This document shows positions 1-8,432 of a stretch of DNA of 35,718 nucleotides, one piece after another; positions within the stretch are counted from its first letter, which is position 1, and each line of letters opens with the position of its first letter. The notes beneath the pieces were generated by a model. It was not told the origin of the DNA. It worked only from the letters and a program-made list of their open reading frames with translations, and searched no databases. A program made the translations under genes and the position numbers. The DNA is from Nitrospirota bacterium. GTDB lineage: Bacteria; Nitrospirota; Thermodesulfovibrionia; Thermodesulfovibrionales; UBA6898. The stretch lies in the NCBI GenBank assembly GCA_021813425.1, contig JAKAKQ010000363.1:1-35718 (forward strand), in the 5' to 3' direction.

Positions 1-1
1 G

Positions 2-64
2 GACAGTATTCCTTTAAATATTGCAGAAGCAGGCAAGCGTGGAAGATGGCAAACGGAAAGTTAA
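2..64 (+). pseudogene. Possible fragment of a four-helix-bundle (S23/23S rRNA IVP-like) protein
   Basis: Frame 2 reads DSIPLNIAEAGKRGRWQTES*, resembling the '(V)SIP.NIAEG.GK' motif of four-helix-bundle proteins, then diverges and stops; cut by the window edge. Confidence 0.3.
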
Positions 65-69
65 GAAAA

Positions 70-396
70 CTATCTACTGTAAACGACTATTCCTGTTTCC
101 AATATCTCTCTGGCAAACCCACTCTTTTCTCTGAGTTGTTTAGGTGTAAGGCCAATCGGCTCGATGGGCTCCCCGAATTTGTGATGTGCTTTGCTTAAAA
201 GCAGTTGTCGTTCAAAAATATCCAGTTTCTGAAATGAAGGCGATACTACGGCAATGTCTATATCGCTATATTCTTTCGGCTTTCCTTTTGCGTAAGAGCC
301 GAATAATATGACTTGTGAAACCTCAACCCCAAGCTGTTTGAGTTTCTGGATATATCTTTCTATGATATTTTCAATTTCCTGTTTCTTTTTAACCAT
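70..396 (-). CDS. MNT-type minimal nucleotidyltransferase (antitoxin-like)
   Basis: GSYAKGKPKEYSDIDIAVV motif (GSxAxG...SDxDxxV); overlaps the upstream HEPN gene. Confidence 0.88.
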   Translation of the reverse strand: MVKKKQEIENIIERYIQKLKQLGVEVSQVILFGSYAKGKPKEYSDIDIAVVSPSFQKLDIFERQLLLSKAHHKFGEPIEPIGLTPKQLREKSGFAREILETGIVVYSR

Positions 397-755
397 CTTA
401 ACAACTCCTTGGTTTTTTTCAGATAATCCTCTACTTTTTTTCTTTTAAAAGCCTTGACCATAGCATCTATGTCTTCAGGATATCTTGTAACAATGCTTAA
501 GTCATTAAGAGATTCAAGTGTTTCAAGATGTTTTTCAGGTATTTCAATTTCAGAAGTTTTTAAAAGATAAATCAGGTTATGAGTTTTGGGTGCGTTTTTT
601 TTTAGCACCGCCTCATATAATGCTTTTAGCAGCTTCTCGACTGCCAGATGACACATAAAAAGCACATAAATATATCTGCCGGTTTTTAGCATGTGTTCGG
701 CAGTCTTCAAATCATATTGAGAAGACTTGAGCCAATTCGCGATACTTTTATTCAT
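360..755 (-). CDS. HEPN domain protein (toxin-like partner of MNT)
   Basis: Short helical protein with 'WLKSSQYDLKTAEHMLKTGRYIYVLFMCHLAVEKLLKALYEA'; overlaps the MNT gene by 37 bp. Confidence 0.85.
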   Translation of the reverse strand: MNKSIANWLKSSQYDLKTAEHMLKTGRYIYVLFMCHLAVEKLLKALYEAVLKKNAPKTHNLIYLLKTSEIEIPEKHLETLESLNDLSIVTRYPEDIDAMVKAFKRKKVEDYLKKTKELLRWLKRNRKLKIS

Positions 756-825
756 TCAAATGACCTCATTTGCGTATTAAGATTATACCAGAATCCAAAT
801 TAAAACACTCTCTTCAAAATTTTAT

Positions 826-968
826 CAGCAGTTACAAATCCTCCACGAAGACACAAGTGCAGAAGTGCGGAGAGGAAGTATGCAAGCAAGCAAGTTGAAA
901 AGAAGTTTCCGGCTTGCTAACTTACATACTTGCCAACTTGTAAACTGGTGAGGTGCAGAAGTACAGAA
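826..968. repeat. Dispersed intergenic repeat, copy 1
   Basis: Unit a CAGCAGTTACAAATCCTCCACGAAGACACAAG (826-857) and unit b GGCTTGCTAACTTACATACTTGCCAACTTGTAAACTGGTGAGGTGCAGAAGTACAGAA (911-968). Confidence 0.7.
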
Positions 969-979
969 ATATCTTGATA

Positions 980-1023
980 TTGTATTCAAATTTGAATACA
1001 ATTGTATTCAGGATTGAATACAA
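980..1023. promoter_or_regulatory. Two tandem 22-bp palindromes, candidate operator of the HTH-MNT gene
   Basis: TTGTATTCAAATTTGAATACAA (980-1001, perfect palindrome) abuts TTGTATTCAGGATTGAATACAA (1002-1023, palindromic except at the centre); ATG at 1027. Confidence 0.65.
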
Positions 1024-1026
1024 GCG

Positions 1027-1617
1027 ATGGATATTGTAAGCATATTATTTAAATCGAAGATCCGGCAGAAGATTCTTGTGAGGTTCTTTGCTGACGAGAG
1101 TAATAAATTCTATATCAACGAGATGGCGAGGATTGTCGGAACAACGCAAGGCACATGCAGACGTGAACTCAACAAGCTTGTTGATATGGGTTTGCTCATG
1201 ACATCAAGGGAAGGAAATCTGCAATTCTATCTTGTTAATAAGAAAACCCCTTTCTATAAAGAATTCAAAACAATAATCCAAAAGACAATAGGAATAGAGG
1301 CCCTTCTCAAAGAAGCACTGGAGAGGGTAGCGGGAATTGCTTTTGCTTTTGTTTTCGGTTCATATGCAAAAAATGAATTCAAGCCGGAATCTGATATTGA
1401 TATGGCGGTTGTCGGTGAAGTTAATGAGAAACTGCTGATTAAGAACCTGAAACACATTGAGAAGACCATTGAAAAAGAGATAAATTACCATTTATATTCA
1501 AGGAAGGAGTTTAAAGAAAAAATTAGAGCCAATTCGTTTGTAAGAAACATAATCAAAGATTATATAATAGTCGCGGGCGATGAAAGAGAATTTAGAAAAT
1601 TACTTAAAGCGGCTTGA
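1027..1617 (+). CDS. Winged-HTH plus nucleotidyltransferase (MNT) fusion protein
   Basis: N-terminal HTH-like region (FYINEMARIVGTTQGTCRRELNKLVDMGLL) then FVFGSYAKNEFKPESDIDMAVVG. Confidence 0.87.
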   Translation: MDIVSILFKSKIRQKILVRFFADESNKFYINEMARIVGTTQGTCRRELNKLVDMGLLMTSREGNLQFYLVNKKTPFYKEFKTIIQKTIGIEALLKEALERVAGIAFAFVFGSYAKNEFKPESDIDMAVVGEVNEKLLIKNLKHIEKTIEKEINYHLYSRKEFKEKIRANSFVRNIIKDYIIVAGDEREFRKLLKAA

Positions 1618-2046
1618 ATCTGCCGGTTTTCTCAGGAAGGAGCGAATCGGCATTGATCAAATTAGAGCCTTGCTTATGAGCGCATCTAAGAAGTCGCATC
1701 AGAGAAGAATCTTACGATTGATGAGGAGGCATGTTATACACTTGCCTATAACGCAATGTTAAAGGCTGCAAGGGCGCTTCTATTTCTTCAGGGATACCGG
1801 CCTCATGACGGGCAGCAGCATAAGACAACTATCGAAGTTGCGGGGGAAATACTCGGCAAGGAATTCAGTGAGCTTATTGAGATGTTCGATAAGATGAGGA
1901 AGAAAAGAAATCAGTTCACTTACGACCCGATGCTTCCCTTGAGCCTGACGGAAGCTAAAACCGCTCTGAAAACAGCAGACGATTTTTATAAGAGAGTAAG
2001 AATTTTTCTGTATAAGAAATATCCCCAGCTTAAATTGTTCGAATAG
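1580..2046 (+). pseudogene. HEPN domain protein split by a frameshift
   Basis: ORF 1580-1762 (MKENLENYLKRLESAGFLRKERIGIDQIRALLMSAS...) and ORF 1756-2046 join around 1687-1707 as ...ASEKNLTIDEEACYTLAYNAMLKAARALLFLQGYRP..., a HEPN signature. Confidence 0.75.
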
Positions 2047-2109
2047 CTCCCCACCTGTACCAAAACTTGTCTGCCGTCACCTGTCTGTTGGAAGTAGAGA
2101 CATGTCCGC

Positions 2110-2141
2110 CAGCAGTTCCAAATCCTCCGCGAAAACAAAAG
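2110..2141. repeat. Dispersed intergenic repeat, unit a copy 2
   Basis: CAGCAGTTCCAAATCCTCCGCGAAAACAAAAG. Confidence 0.65.
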
Positions 2142-2227
2142 CGGGCAAGCAGGAAAGAGGGCCATCAAAACAAGCACTTCAAAACAAGCAGATTGAAAAG
2201 AATGAGCCGTTGTGTTAGATTTAAAGC

Positions 2228-2461
2228 ATGAAGGCAGACTGGAAAAAAAGAATTGAGATAAACCCGGACATACTGGGCGGGAAGCCTGTTATTAAAGGCA
2301 CGCGTGTTCCTGTGGAAGTTATTGTCGGCGGTCTAGCAGGCGGCATGACTGTGGAAGATGTCTGCATGGAATACCGGATTAAGCCCGAAGATGTAAGGGC
2401 TGCCCTCGCCTATGCAGCTGAAACTCTGTCAGAGGAACACCTGATTGCGGTTTCTCGTTGA
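2228..2461 (+). CDS. DUF433 family antitoxin
   Basis: 'RIEINPDILGGKPVIKGTRVPVEVIVGGLAGGMTVEDVCMEYRIKPEDVRAALAYAAE' is a classic DUF433 pattern. Confidence 0.92.
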   Translation: MKADWKKRIEINPDILGGKPVIKGTRVPVEVIVGGLAGGMTVEDVCMEYRIKPEDVRAALAYAAETLSEEHLIAVSR

Positions 2462-2840
2462 CGAAAACCTCCCTCTTGAAATTATAGAGTATCTTTTGTC
2501 GATTAATCATGATGTCTTTGATATAGCAGCATCAGATTTAAGGGGTTCTTCCGATAAAATTCTCTGGACTAAGGCTGCTGAAGAAAAAAGGATAATCATC
2601 ACCAGGGACCTTGATTATCCTATACCGAGGCTGAGACCTTCGCCATTTGGAGTAATATTAATCCGTGTCCCGTCAGATTTTAAGGCTGCTATCATTACAA
2701 GGATATTTAAAGAAGCCTTAGCAAAAATAGACCTTGAAAAGCTGAGGCAGGGGACTTGCAAACTTCTCAACTCCCCAAGCTTGCCAACTTGCAGTCTGGT
2801 GAGTGCAGAAGCATACAAACGCGAAAGTTCAGAAGATTAG
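2445..2840 (+). CDS. DUF5615 PIN-like protein (VapC-like toxin), atypical C-terminus
   Basis: MRFLVDENLPLEIIEYLLSINHDVFDI...ITRDLDYP; TTG start overlapping the DUF433 gene. Confidence 0.85.
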   Translation: MRFLVDENLPLEIIEYLLSINHDVFDIAASDLRGSSDKILWTKAAEEKRIIITRDLDYPIPRLRPSPFGVILIRVPSDFKAAIITRIFKEALAKIDLEKLRQGTCKLLNSPSLPTCSLVSAEAYKRESSED

Positions 2841-2870
2841 TCACATTAAGTGGTATAATAGAAGCGAAAT

Positions 2871-3077
2871 ATGATCAAGAACGCAAAGCTTTTAGCAAAA
2901 TTTGAGGATGGGCAACTAAGAAAAGAACGGCTTTCTTATGCGCAGGCACTGAAGATTTTTGAGGCGATGTGGGAAGAGGCTGTAAATCTCGGCGTTCTTC
3001 CTTTAAAAAATCCTCTTGAAGATATCGAAACGGATATTGAACTTGCCAGGGTGCTGAACTCATGTTCGAAAAGCTGA
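2871..3077 (+). CDS. Small conserved hypothetical protein upstream of a nucleotidyltransferase
   Basis: 68-aa ORF overlapping the next ORF by 16 bp, as in TA-like operons. Confidence 0.6.
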   Translation: MIKNAKLLAKFEDGQLRKERLSYAQALKIFEAMWEEAVNLGVLPLKNPLEDIETDIELARVLNSCSKS

Positions 3078-3619
3078 TAGCAAAAACTGCATCTTCTTTA
3101 AAAAAACACAAAATTCCTTACATGATAATCGGCGGGCAGGCTGTTCTTCTTTACGGCTCGCCAAGACTTACAAAAGACATTGATATAACCCTCGGAGTGA
3201 GCATAGACATGCTGCCTGCTCTGATGAATATAATTAGAGAGACAGGATTAAAAGCAATTCCCGAAAATCCTGAAAGTTTTGCACTAAGAACATATGTTCT
3301 ACCTGCTGAAGATGAGAAAAGCCGCATAAGGGTTGACTTTATATTTTCTTTTACGCCGTATGAAAGACATGCGATCAAGCGGGCCAAGGATATAAATATA
3401 GAAAAGACAAAGGTTAAGTTCGCCGCAGTTGAGGATATTGTTATTCACAAGATTTTTTCAGGTCGTGAGAGAGATATTGAGGATGTCAGGGTAATACTTA
3501 TCAAAAACCCGTCGTGTGACCTGACCTATATAAAGAAATGGCTGGAAGAATTTGGGCAAGCAGTTGAAGGAAAAAATTTTTTGGCAGTATTAGATGACAT
3601 CCTTAAAACTTTGAAATAA
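3062..3619 (+). CDS. Nucleotidyltransferase (AbiEii/DUF6036-like)
   Basis: IPYMIIGGQAVLLYGSPRLTKDIDITLGV motif; C-terminal VEDIVIHKIFSGRERDIEDV. Confidence 0.82.
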   Translation: MFEKLIAKTASSLKKHKIPYMIIGGQAVLLYGSPRLTKDIDITLGVSIDMLPALMNIIRETGLKAIPENPESFALRTYVLPAEDEKSRIRVDFIFSFTPYERHAIKRAKDINIEKTKVKFAAVEDIVIHKIFSGRERDIEDVRVILIKNPSCDLTYIKKWLEEFGQAVEGKNFLAVLDDILKTLK

Positions 3620-3655
3620 TTCTTAGCGGCCTCACTCATTGCCCCAAAAACCCTC

Positions 3656-3837
3656 CAGCAGTTACAAATCCTCCGCGAAAACAAAAGAGTAGAAGCAGGC
3701 AAGATAGCAAGCTCGTAAGTCCAGAGCGGTAAGCTTGTAAACTATCCCACTTGCGTACTTGCCTACTTTGGTGCTATTCGGCTTGCTAACTAACATGCTT
3801 GCCAACTTGCAAACTGGTGAGGTGCGGAAGTGCAGAA
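3656..3837. repeat. Dispersed intergenic repeat, copy 3 (units a and b)
   Basis: CAGCAGTTACAAATCCTCCGCGAAAACAAAAG (3656-3687) and a 58-bp unit b (3780-3837) differing from 911-968 at about 5 positions by eye. Confidence 0.7.
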
Positions 3838-4005
3838 GGCAAAAACCAAGCAAGTATACAAGAGGGTAAGTTGGCAAGGACTTCCCGACTTTCCAAATTG
3901 TTATCTTGCTATCTTGCTGACTTGCAGACTTACTTTCTTTCATACTTGCCGATTTGCTGTGATTATGAAAAAACGGATACTTTGATGTAGAATAAAATCA
4001 CTTTA

Positions 4006-4638
4006 TTGAAGGTGACCCAGATAAAAAATACTCTATTCATAATTATCCTTTTAATCCTGTTTACCTTATCTGTTTCTAATGCCGACATAATCGATGACCT
4101 CAAGGCAAAACAGGCAAAGGTAAAGACAATAAGCGCTCAGTTCACACAGGAAAAGCATACAAAACTGCTTGCGAAGCCGATAAAAAGCACAGGGAGGTTC
4201 CTCTATAAACAACCTGACAGGATACGCTGGGAATACCAGGGCGGCACAAATATGCATGTTATCTTTAACGGCAGGGAATTCTGGTTATACTACCCTGACC
4301 TGAATGAGGCCGACAAAATCAACGGGATGCCCCAATACTCATCACTCATGCACTTCGATATATCAAAGATGTCAGAGGATTACGATATAAAAGGCACAAG
4401 GGAGAGGAATCTTCTGAAATTACGGTTTACGCCAAAGGTGAAAAGTCCTGTAGCATCGATAGAGATGGAATTCCCTGAGGACTCTTCCTTCCCAAAGGGC
4501 CTGAAGTTGACTGACTCAAATGGCGAGGTAACCTCGATAATCTTCAGGGATATAAAACTGAATTCAGACATCCAGGACAATATTTTTACATTTGCACCGG
4601 GCAAGGGTACAAAAGTAAGGGAAAGGTCTTTGCCGTGA
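4006..4638 (+). CDS. lolA: Outer-membrane lipoprotein carrier LolA family protein
   Basis: Signal peptide; 'DDLKAKQAKVKTISAQFTQEKHTKLLAKPIKSTGRFLYKQPDRIRWEY'. TTG start. Confidence 0.88.
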   Translation: MKVTQIKNTLFIIILLILFTLSVSNADIIDDLKAKQAKVKTISAQFTQEKHTKLLAKPIKSTGRFLYKQPDRIRWEYQGGTNMHVIFNGREFWLYYPDLNEADKINGMPQYSSLMHFDISKMSEDYDIKGTRERNLLKLRFTPKVKSPVASIEMEFPEDSSFPKGLKLTDSNGEVTSIIFRDIKLNSDIQDNIFTFAPGKGTKVRERSLP

Positions 4639-5843
4639 TGCGTCCTGTAATCACAGGGATAGGTATTGTTTCTTCAATAGGCATCGGCAAAGACGCTTAC
4701 TGGGATGCCTTGAGCCGTGGCATATGCGGTATAGGGGAGATAACCCTTTTTGACACCTCAGGTTTCAAGGGCAAGCTCGGAGCCGAGGTGAAGGGTTTTT
4801 CTCCTGACAGATATCTCGACAGGCGTGAAACAAGGAGGCTCTCAAGATGCGATATGCTCGGAGCAACAGCCTTAATGGAGGCGCTTAAAGACTCGGGGCT
4901 CGACCTGGATTCAATTGACAGGACAAGGCTTGCTGTTGTGCTCGGGAGCGGTTCAGCCGGGCTTCTCTCCGGAGAGAAATTCAAGCGGCAATTATTTAAC
5001 AATAAAAGACCAAGCCCTTCTCTTCTTGTTTCATTCTCATCTTCTGCGCTTACGGATTATATTGCGCTTAAGACCGGCGCTCAGGGGTTCCGTTCCACTG
5101 TCTCGACTGCCTGCTCCTCAAGCAGCACCGCAATAGGAATAGCAGGGGAGATTATAAGAAAAGGCATTGCAGATTTCGTGATTACTGGAGGCAGTGAATC
5201 GCTTGCAGAGACTACATTCAGCGGTTTCAATTCTCTGAGGGCTGTAGATGAAGTGCCGTGCAGACCTTTTGACTGGGACAGGAAAGGCATATCACTTGGT
5301 GAAGGCGCTGCAATCTTTGTGGTTGAGAGATACGATCGCGCAAAACAGAGGGGAAGGAGGCTGTATGCCGAGATTGCGGGTTATGGCCTTTCATGCGATG
5401 CTTATCATGTTACAGCCCCATCGTCTGACGGCAAAGGAATAGCCCATGCAATTAACCTTGCGGTAAAGAATTCGGGCATTGATATGGCATGTATTGGATA
5501 TATTAATGCGCACGGCACAGGGACTCCTGCAAATGATGTTGCTGAGACAAATGCATTCAAACTCGCCTTCGGACAATCAGCCTATAATATTCCGATAAGC
5601 TCGACCAAGTCCATGATAGGACACTGCCTCGGCGCAGCCGGGGCATCCGAGGCTGCAGCAGCCATACTGCCCTTTGTCAGGGGTATTATCCCTCCCACAA
5701 TAAATTATAAGAACCCTGATCCTGAATGCGACCTTGACTATGTTCCGGAACCCCGGCAGGCAGAAGGGATTTATGCAGTGATCTCAACATCGGTTGCGTT
5801 CGGCGGGAACAACACAGCGCTGATACTAAGGAGGGCAGATTGA
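4635..5843 (+). CDS. Beta-ketoacyl-ACP synthase (FabF-like, catalytically complete)
   Basis: STACSSSSTAIG (Cys), NAHGTGT (His), STKSMIGH (Lys/His), KAS II layout. Confidence 0.93.
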   Translation: MMRPVITGIGIVSSIGIGKDAYWDALSRGICGIGEITLFDTSGFKGKLGAEVKGFSPDRYLDRRETRRLSRCDMLGATALMEALKDSGLDLDSIDRTRLAVVLGSGSAGLLSGEKFKRQLFNNKRPSPSLLVSFSSSALTDYIALKTGAQGFRSTVSTACSSSSTAIGIAGEIIRKGIADFVITGGSESLAETTFSGFNSLRAVDEVPCRPFDWDRKGISLGEGAAIFVVERYDRAKQRGRRLYAEIAGYGLSCDAYHVTAPSSDGKGIAHAINLAVKNSGIDMACIGYINAHGTGTPANDVAETNAFKLAFGQSAYNIPISSTKSMIGHCLGAAGASEAAAAILPFVRGIIPPTINYKNPDPECDLDYVPEPRQAEGIYAVISTSVAFGGNNTALILRRAD

Positions 5844-7036
5844 TAGCCATAACAGGGATCGGCATTATATCACCGGTAGGGATCGGGAAGACAGAGGTAC
5901 TCAAGTCCCTTTCCCTGTCTGTTTCAGGTGTGTCTGTCTCTGAAATTTCTGGACTGTCCGGATCAGGCATAACCAGGCTCGGTGAGGTAAAAGACTTTTT
6001 TCCAAAAAGATATATACCACCTATCAAAGCAAGACGCATGTCAAGGTTTTCACAGTTCGGACTTGCCTCTGCCATAGAGGCATTGACCGATTCCGGACTT
6101 CAACTGAATGAAGATAACCTCTTTACAGGAGGGATCGCTGTCGGCACAGGACTGGCAAGCACTGACAGCACCGACAGATTCTACGAGGGACTCCTCAGAG
6201 AAGGGCCTGAAGGGACTAACCCGATGATATTCCCTGAAACCGTGCAGAACATAGCAGCAAGTCATATATCAATACATTTCGGGATAAGGGGGCCGAATAT
6301 AACCTTCAGCCACTCTGATATCTCATCCGAACTCGCACTTTTCTACGGGTGTGAACTGCTGAGAGACAGGCAGGTGGATTTTGTGATCGCAGCAGGCGCT
6401 GATGAACTGAGCATTGCATCCGTGATCGGATATTCCTCCCTCGGCTTATTATCTGATAATATGATGCCTTTTGATATGGACAGAAAAGGTTTTGTGCTTG
6501 CCGAAGGCGGTGCCGCAATTGTGCTGGAAAGGTCCGAAGATGCGATCAGAAGAAACGCAAATGTCTACTGCAAAGTTGCAGCATCTGCCTTTTCATCATT
6601 TCCGACGCCGACTGTCCAGTACGACATCAGCCGGGCATCGATGAGACATTCCATGAAGACCGCCCTGTCGAATGCCGGCATCGATCACCCTGACTTCATA
6701 TCTGCCACGGCAAATTCTACAAGAGACCTCGACAGACTTGAGACAGAAGCTATCAAAGATATTTTCGGCAGCAGGGCAACATCCATACCGGTATCTGCTA
6801 TAAGGTCATTTTATGGTTTCTTTCCCGGTGACGGCATGTTAAGGATTGCTGCTGCCGCCCTATGTATAAAATATGGAATGATACCCGTAACCCTCGGACT
6901 GAGAAGCGCTTTTCCTGAATGCGACCTCGATTATGTTTTAGACGGGCCAAGGGAGGCCGATATCAACTCTGTATTGATAAATTCGTTTTCGAGCGGAGGA
7001 AGCGCCGCATCGACAGTGCTGATGAAAGGAAAATGA
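5840..7036 (+). CDS. Ketosynthase-like protein lacking catalytic residues (chain-length-factor-like)
   Basis: KS fold along its length; TACSSSS replaced by SHSDISS, NAHGTGT by SATANST, STKSMIGH by SAIRSFYGF. TTG start coupled to the upstream KS. Confidence 0.85.
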   Translation: MIAITGIGIISPVGIGKTEVLKSLSLSVSGVSVSEISGLSGSGITRLGEVKDFFPKRYIPPIKARRMSRFSQFGLASAIEALTDSGLQLNEDNLFTGGIAVGTGLASTDSTDRFYEGLLREGPEGTNPMIFPETVQNIAASHISIHFGIRGPNITFSHSDISSELALFYGCELLRDRQVDFVIAAGADELSIASVIGYSSLGLLSDNMMPFDMDRKGFVLAEGGAAIVLERSEDAIRRNANVYCKVAASAFSSFPTPTVQYDISRASMRHSMKTALSNAGIDHPDFISATANSTRDLDRLETEAIKDIFGSRATSIPVSAIRSFYGFFPGDGMLRIAAAALCIKYGMIPVTLGLRSAFPECDLDYVLDGPREADINSVLINSFSSGGSAASTVLMKGK

Positions 7037-7069
7037 ACCATTTGCAAAAAAAAGACTACGATAATTATA

Positions 7070-7150
7070 AAAATCCCCCTTTCTCCCCCTTTTTCAAAGG
7101 GGGATTCAGTAAAAACCCCTCTTTGGCAAAGAGGGGTATGGGGAGATTTT
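7070..7150. repeat. Nested-palindrome intergenic element (REP/MITE-like)
   Basis: Outer arms AAAATCCCC/GGGGAGATTTT enclose hairpins TCCCCCTTT-TTC-AAAGGGGGA (7084-7104) and CCCCTCTTT-GGC-AAAGAGGGG (7116-7136). Confidence 0.75.
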
Positions 7151-7151
7151 C

Positions 7152-8432
7152 ATGAAACTGGCGATTATCATACCTAAATGGCCTGCTGGCAGCATCTGGT
7201 CAAACTTTGTCTTCAGGTTCCCTTATCTGAGCTCAACAACCCTTGCAGCTCTCACCCCGCCAGACGTCGAGGTCACAATACAGGATGAGAATGCACAGGA
7301 GATATTTTTTGACATGGATATTGATGCCGTTGCCATTTCCATCATGACCCCGCTTGCGGTCAGGGGATATGAGATTGCAGACAGGTTCAGGGCAAAAGGC
7401 ACAAAGGTCATCATAGGAGGCTTCCATGCCACATGGATGCCTGATGAGGCTTTACTGCATGCAGATGCTGTAGTCACAGGAGAGGCAGAGGGAATATGGA
7501 GCAGAATTATAAATGATATAAGGACAAACAGACTTCAGAAGCGATATGCTGCGCCTTCAGTGCCGGAACTTAATGGTATTCCTCCTGCGAGGAGAGACCT
7601 ATTGAAAAAAGACGGTTATTTTTTCATAAATACATTGCAGACAACAAGGGGATGTCCGTTTGACTGCGACTTCTGCTCTGTCACTGCATTCTATGGCAGG
7701 ACATACAGATACAGGCCGGTAGATGAAATAGAAAAAGAGCTGCAGGGCATATCAGGGGGCGCCAACTTCCTTTTCATTGTGGACGACAATGTCACCGGCA
7801 ATCCGGCTCATGCAAAAAAACTCTTCGAGATGCTCAAGAGATATCCTTTTAAATGGCTCAGCCAGACATCGATAACATTCGCAGAGAATCCCGAACTTCT
7901 GAGACTTGCAAAAGAAAGCGGATGCTACGGCATGTTTATAGGCTTCGAGACCCTGACACAGGAAGGACTTAATTCCCTCAATAAGAGATTCAACCGCGCA
8001 GAAAATTATGCAGAGCTAATTAAAAAGATCCATGACCATGGAATGGGCATTCAGGGCTCTTTCATATTCGGCTATGACTGGGACACAAAGGCGTCATTCG
8101 AGACGGTTGTCGACTTTGCGGAGAAGACAAAGCTTGACAGCGTACTTTTCACAATTCTGACACCCTACCCCGGCACAAAGGTCTTTTCAAGGATGATGGA
8201 AGAAAACAGGATCATAACAACAGACTGGTCAAAGTATGACATGGCGCATGCAGTCTACAAACCAAAAAACATGACGCCCGATGAACTGCAGGAGGGTTAT
8301 TTATGGGCAAACAGACAGTTTTATTCATGGCAGTCAATGCTCAAAAGACTGCCGGCCTTCAGGCGAAGCCTCCAGGTATTCGGTCCCATGAACTGGGGGT
8401 TTAAAAAGGCCTGGAAGGAGTTCAGGTACTGA
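7152..8432 (+). CDS. B12-binding-domain radical SAM protein
   Basis: N-terminal Rossmann-like domain (VIIGGFHATWMPDEAL..ADAVVTGEAEG) and CPFDCDFC (CX3CX2C). Confidence 0.92.
   Translation: MKLAIIIPKWPAGSIWSNFVFRFPYLSSTTLAALTPPDVEVTIQDENAQEIFFDMDIDAVAISIMTPLAVRGYEIADRFRAKGTKVIIGGFHATWMPDEALLHADAVVTGEAEGIWSRIINDIRTNRLQKRYAAPSVPELNGIPPARRDLLKKDGYFFINTLQTTRGCPFDCDFCSVTAFYGRTYRYRPVDEIEKELQGISGGANFLFIVDDNVTGNPAHAKKLFEMLKRYPFKWLSQTSITFAENPELLRLAKESGCYGMFIGFETLTQEGLNSLNKRFNRAENYAELIKKIHDHGMGIQGSFIFGYDWDTKASFETVVDFAEKTKLDSVLFTILTPYPGTKVFSRMMEENRIITTDWSKYDMAHAVYKPKNMTPDELQEGYLWANRQFYSWQSMLKRLPAFRRSLQVFGPMNWGFKKAWKEFRY

Noticed and set aside
3662-3990. ORFs on both strands (3662-3943 -, 3799-3990 +)
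   Set aside because: They lie wholly in the repeat-rich intergenic tract and translate to low-information strings; better explained as repeats.
6919-7155. 78-aa ORF covering the KS-like 3' end and palindrome element
   Set aside because: Out of frame with the KS-like gene and includes the hairpin repeat; spurious.
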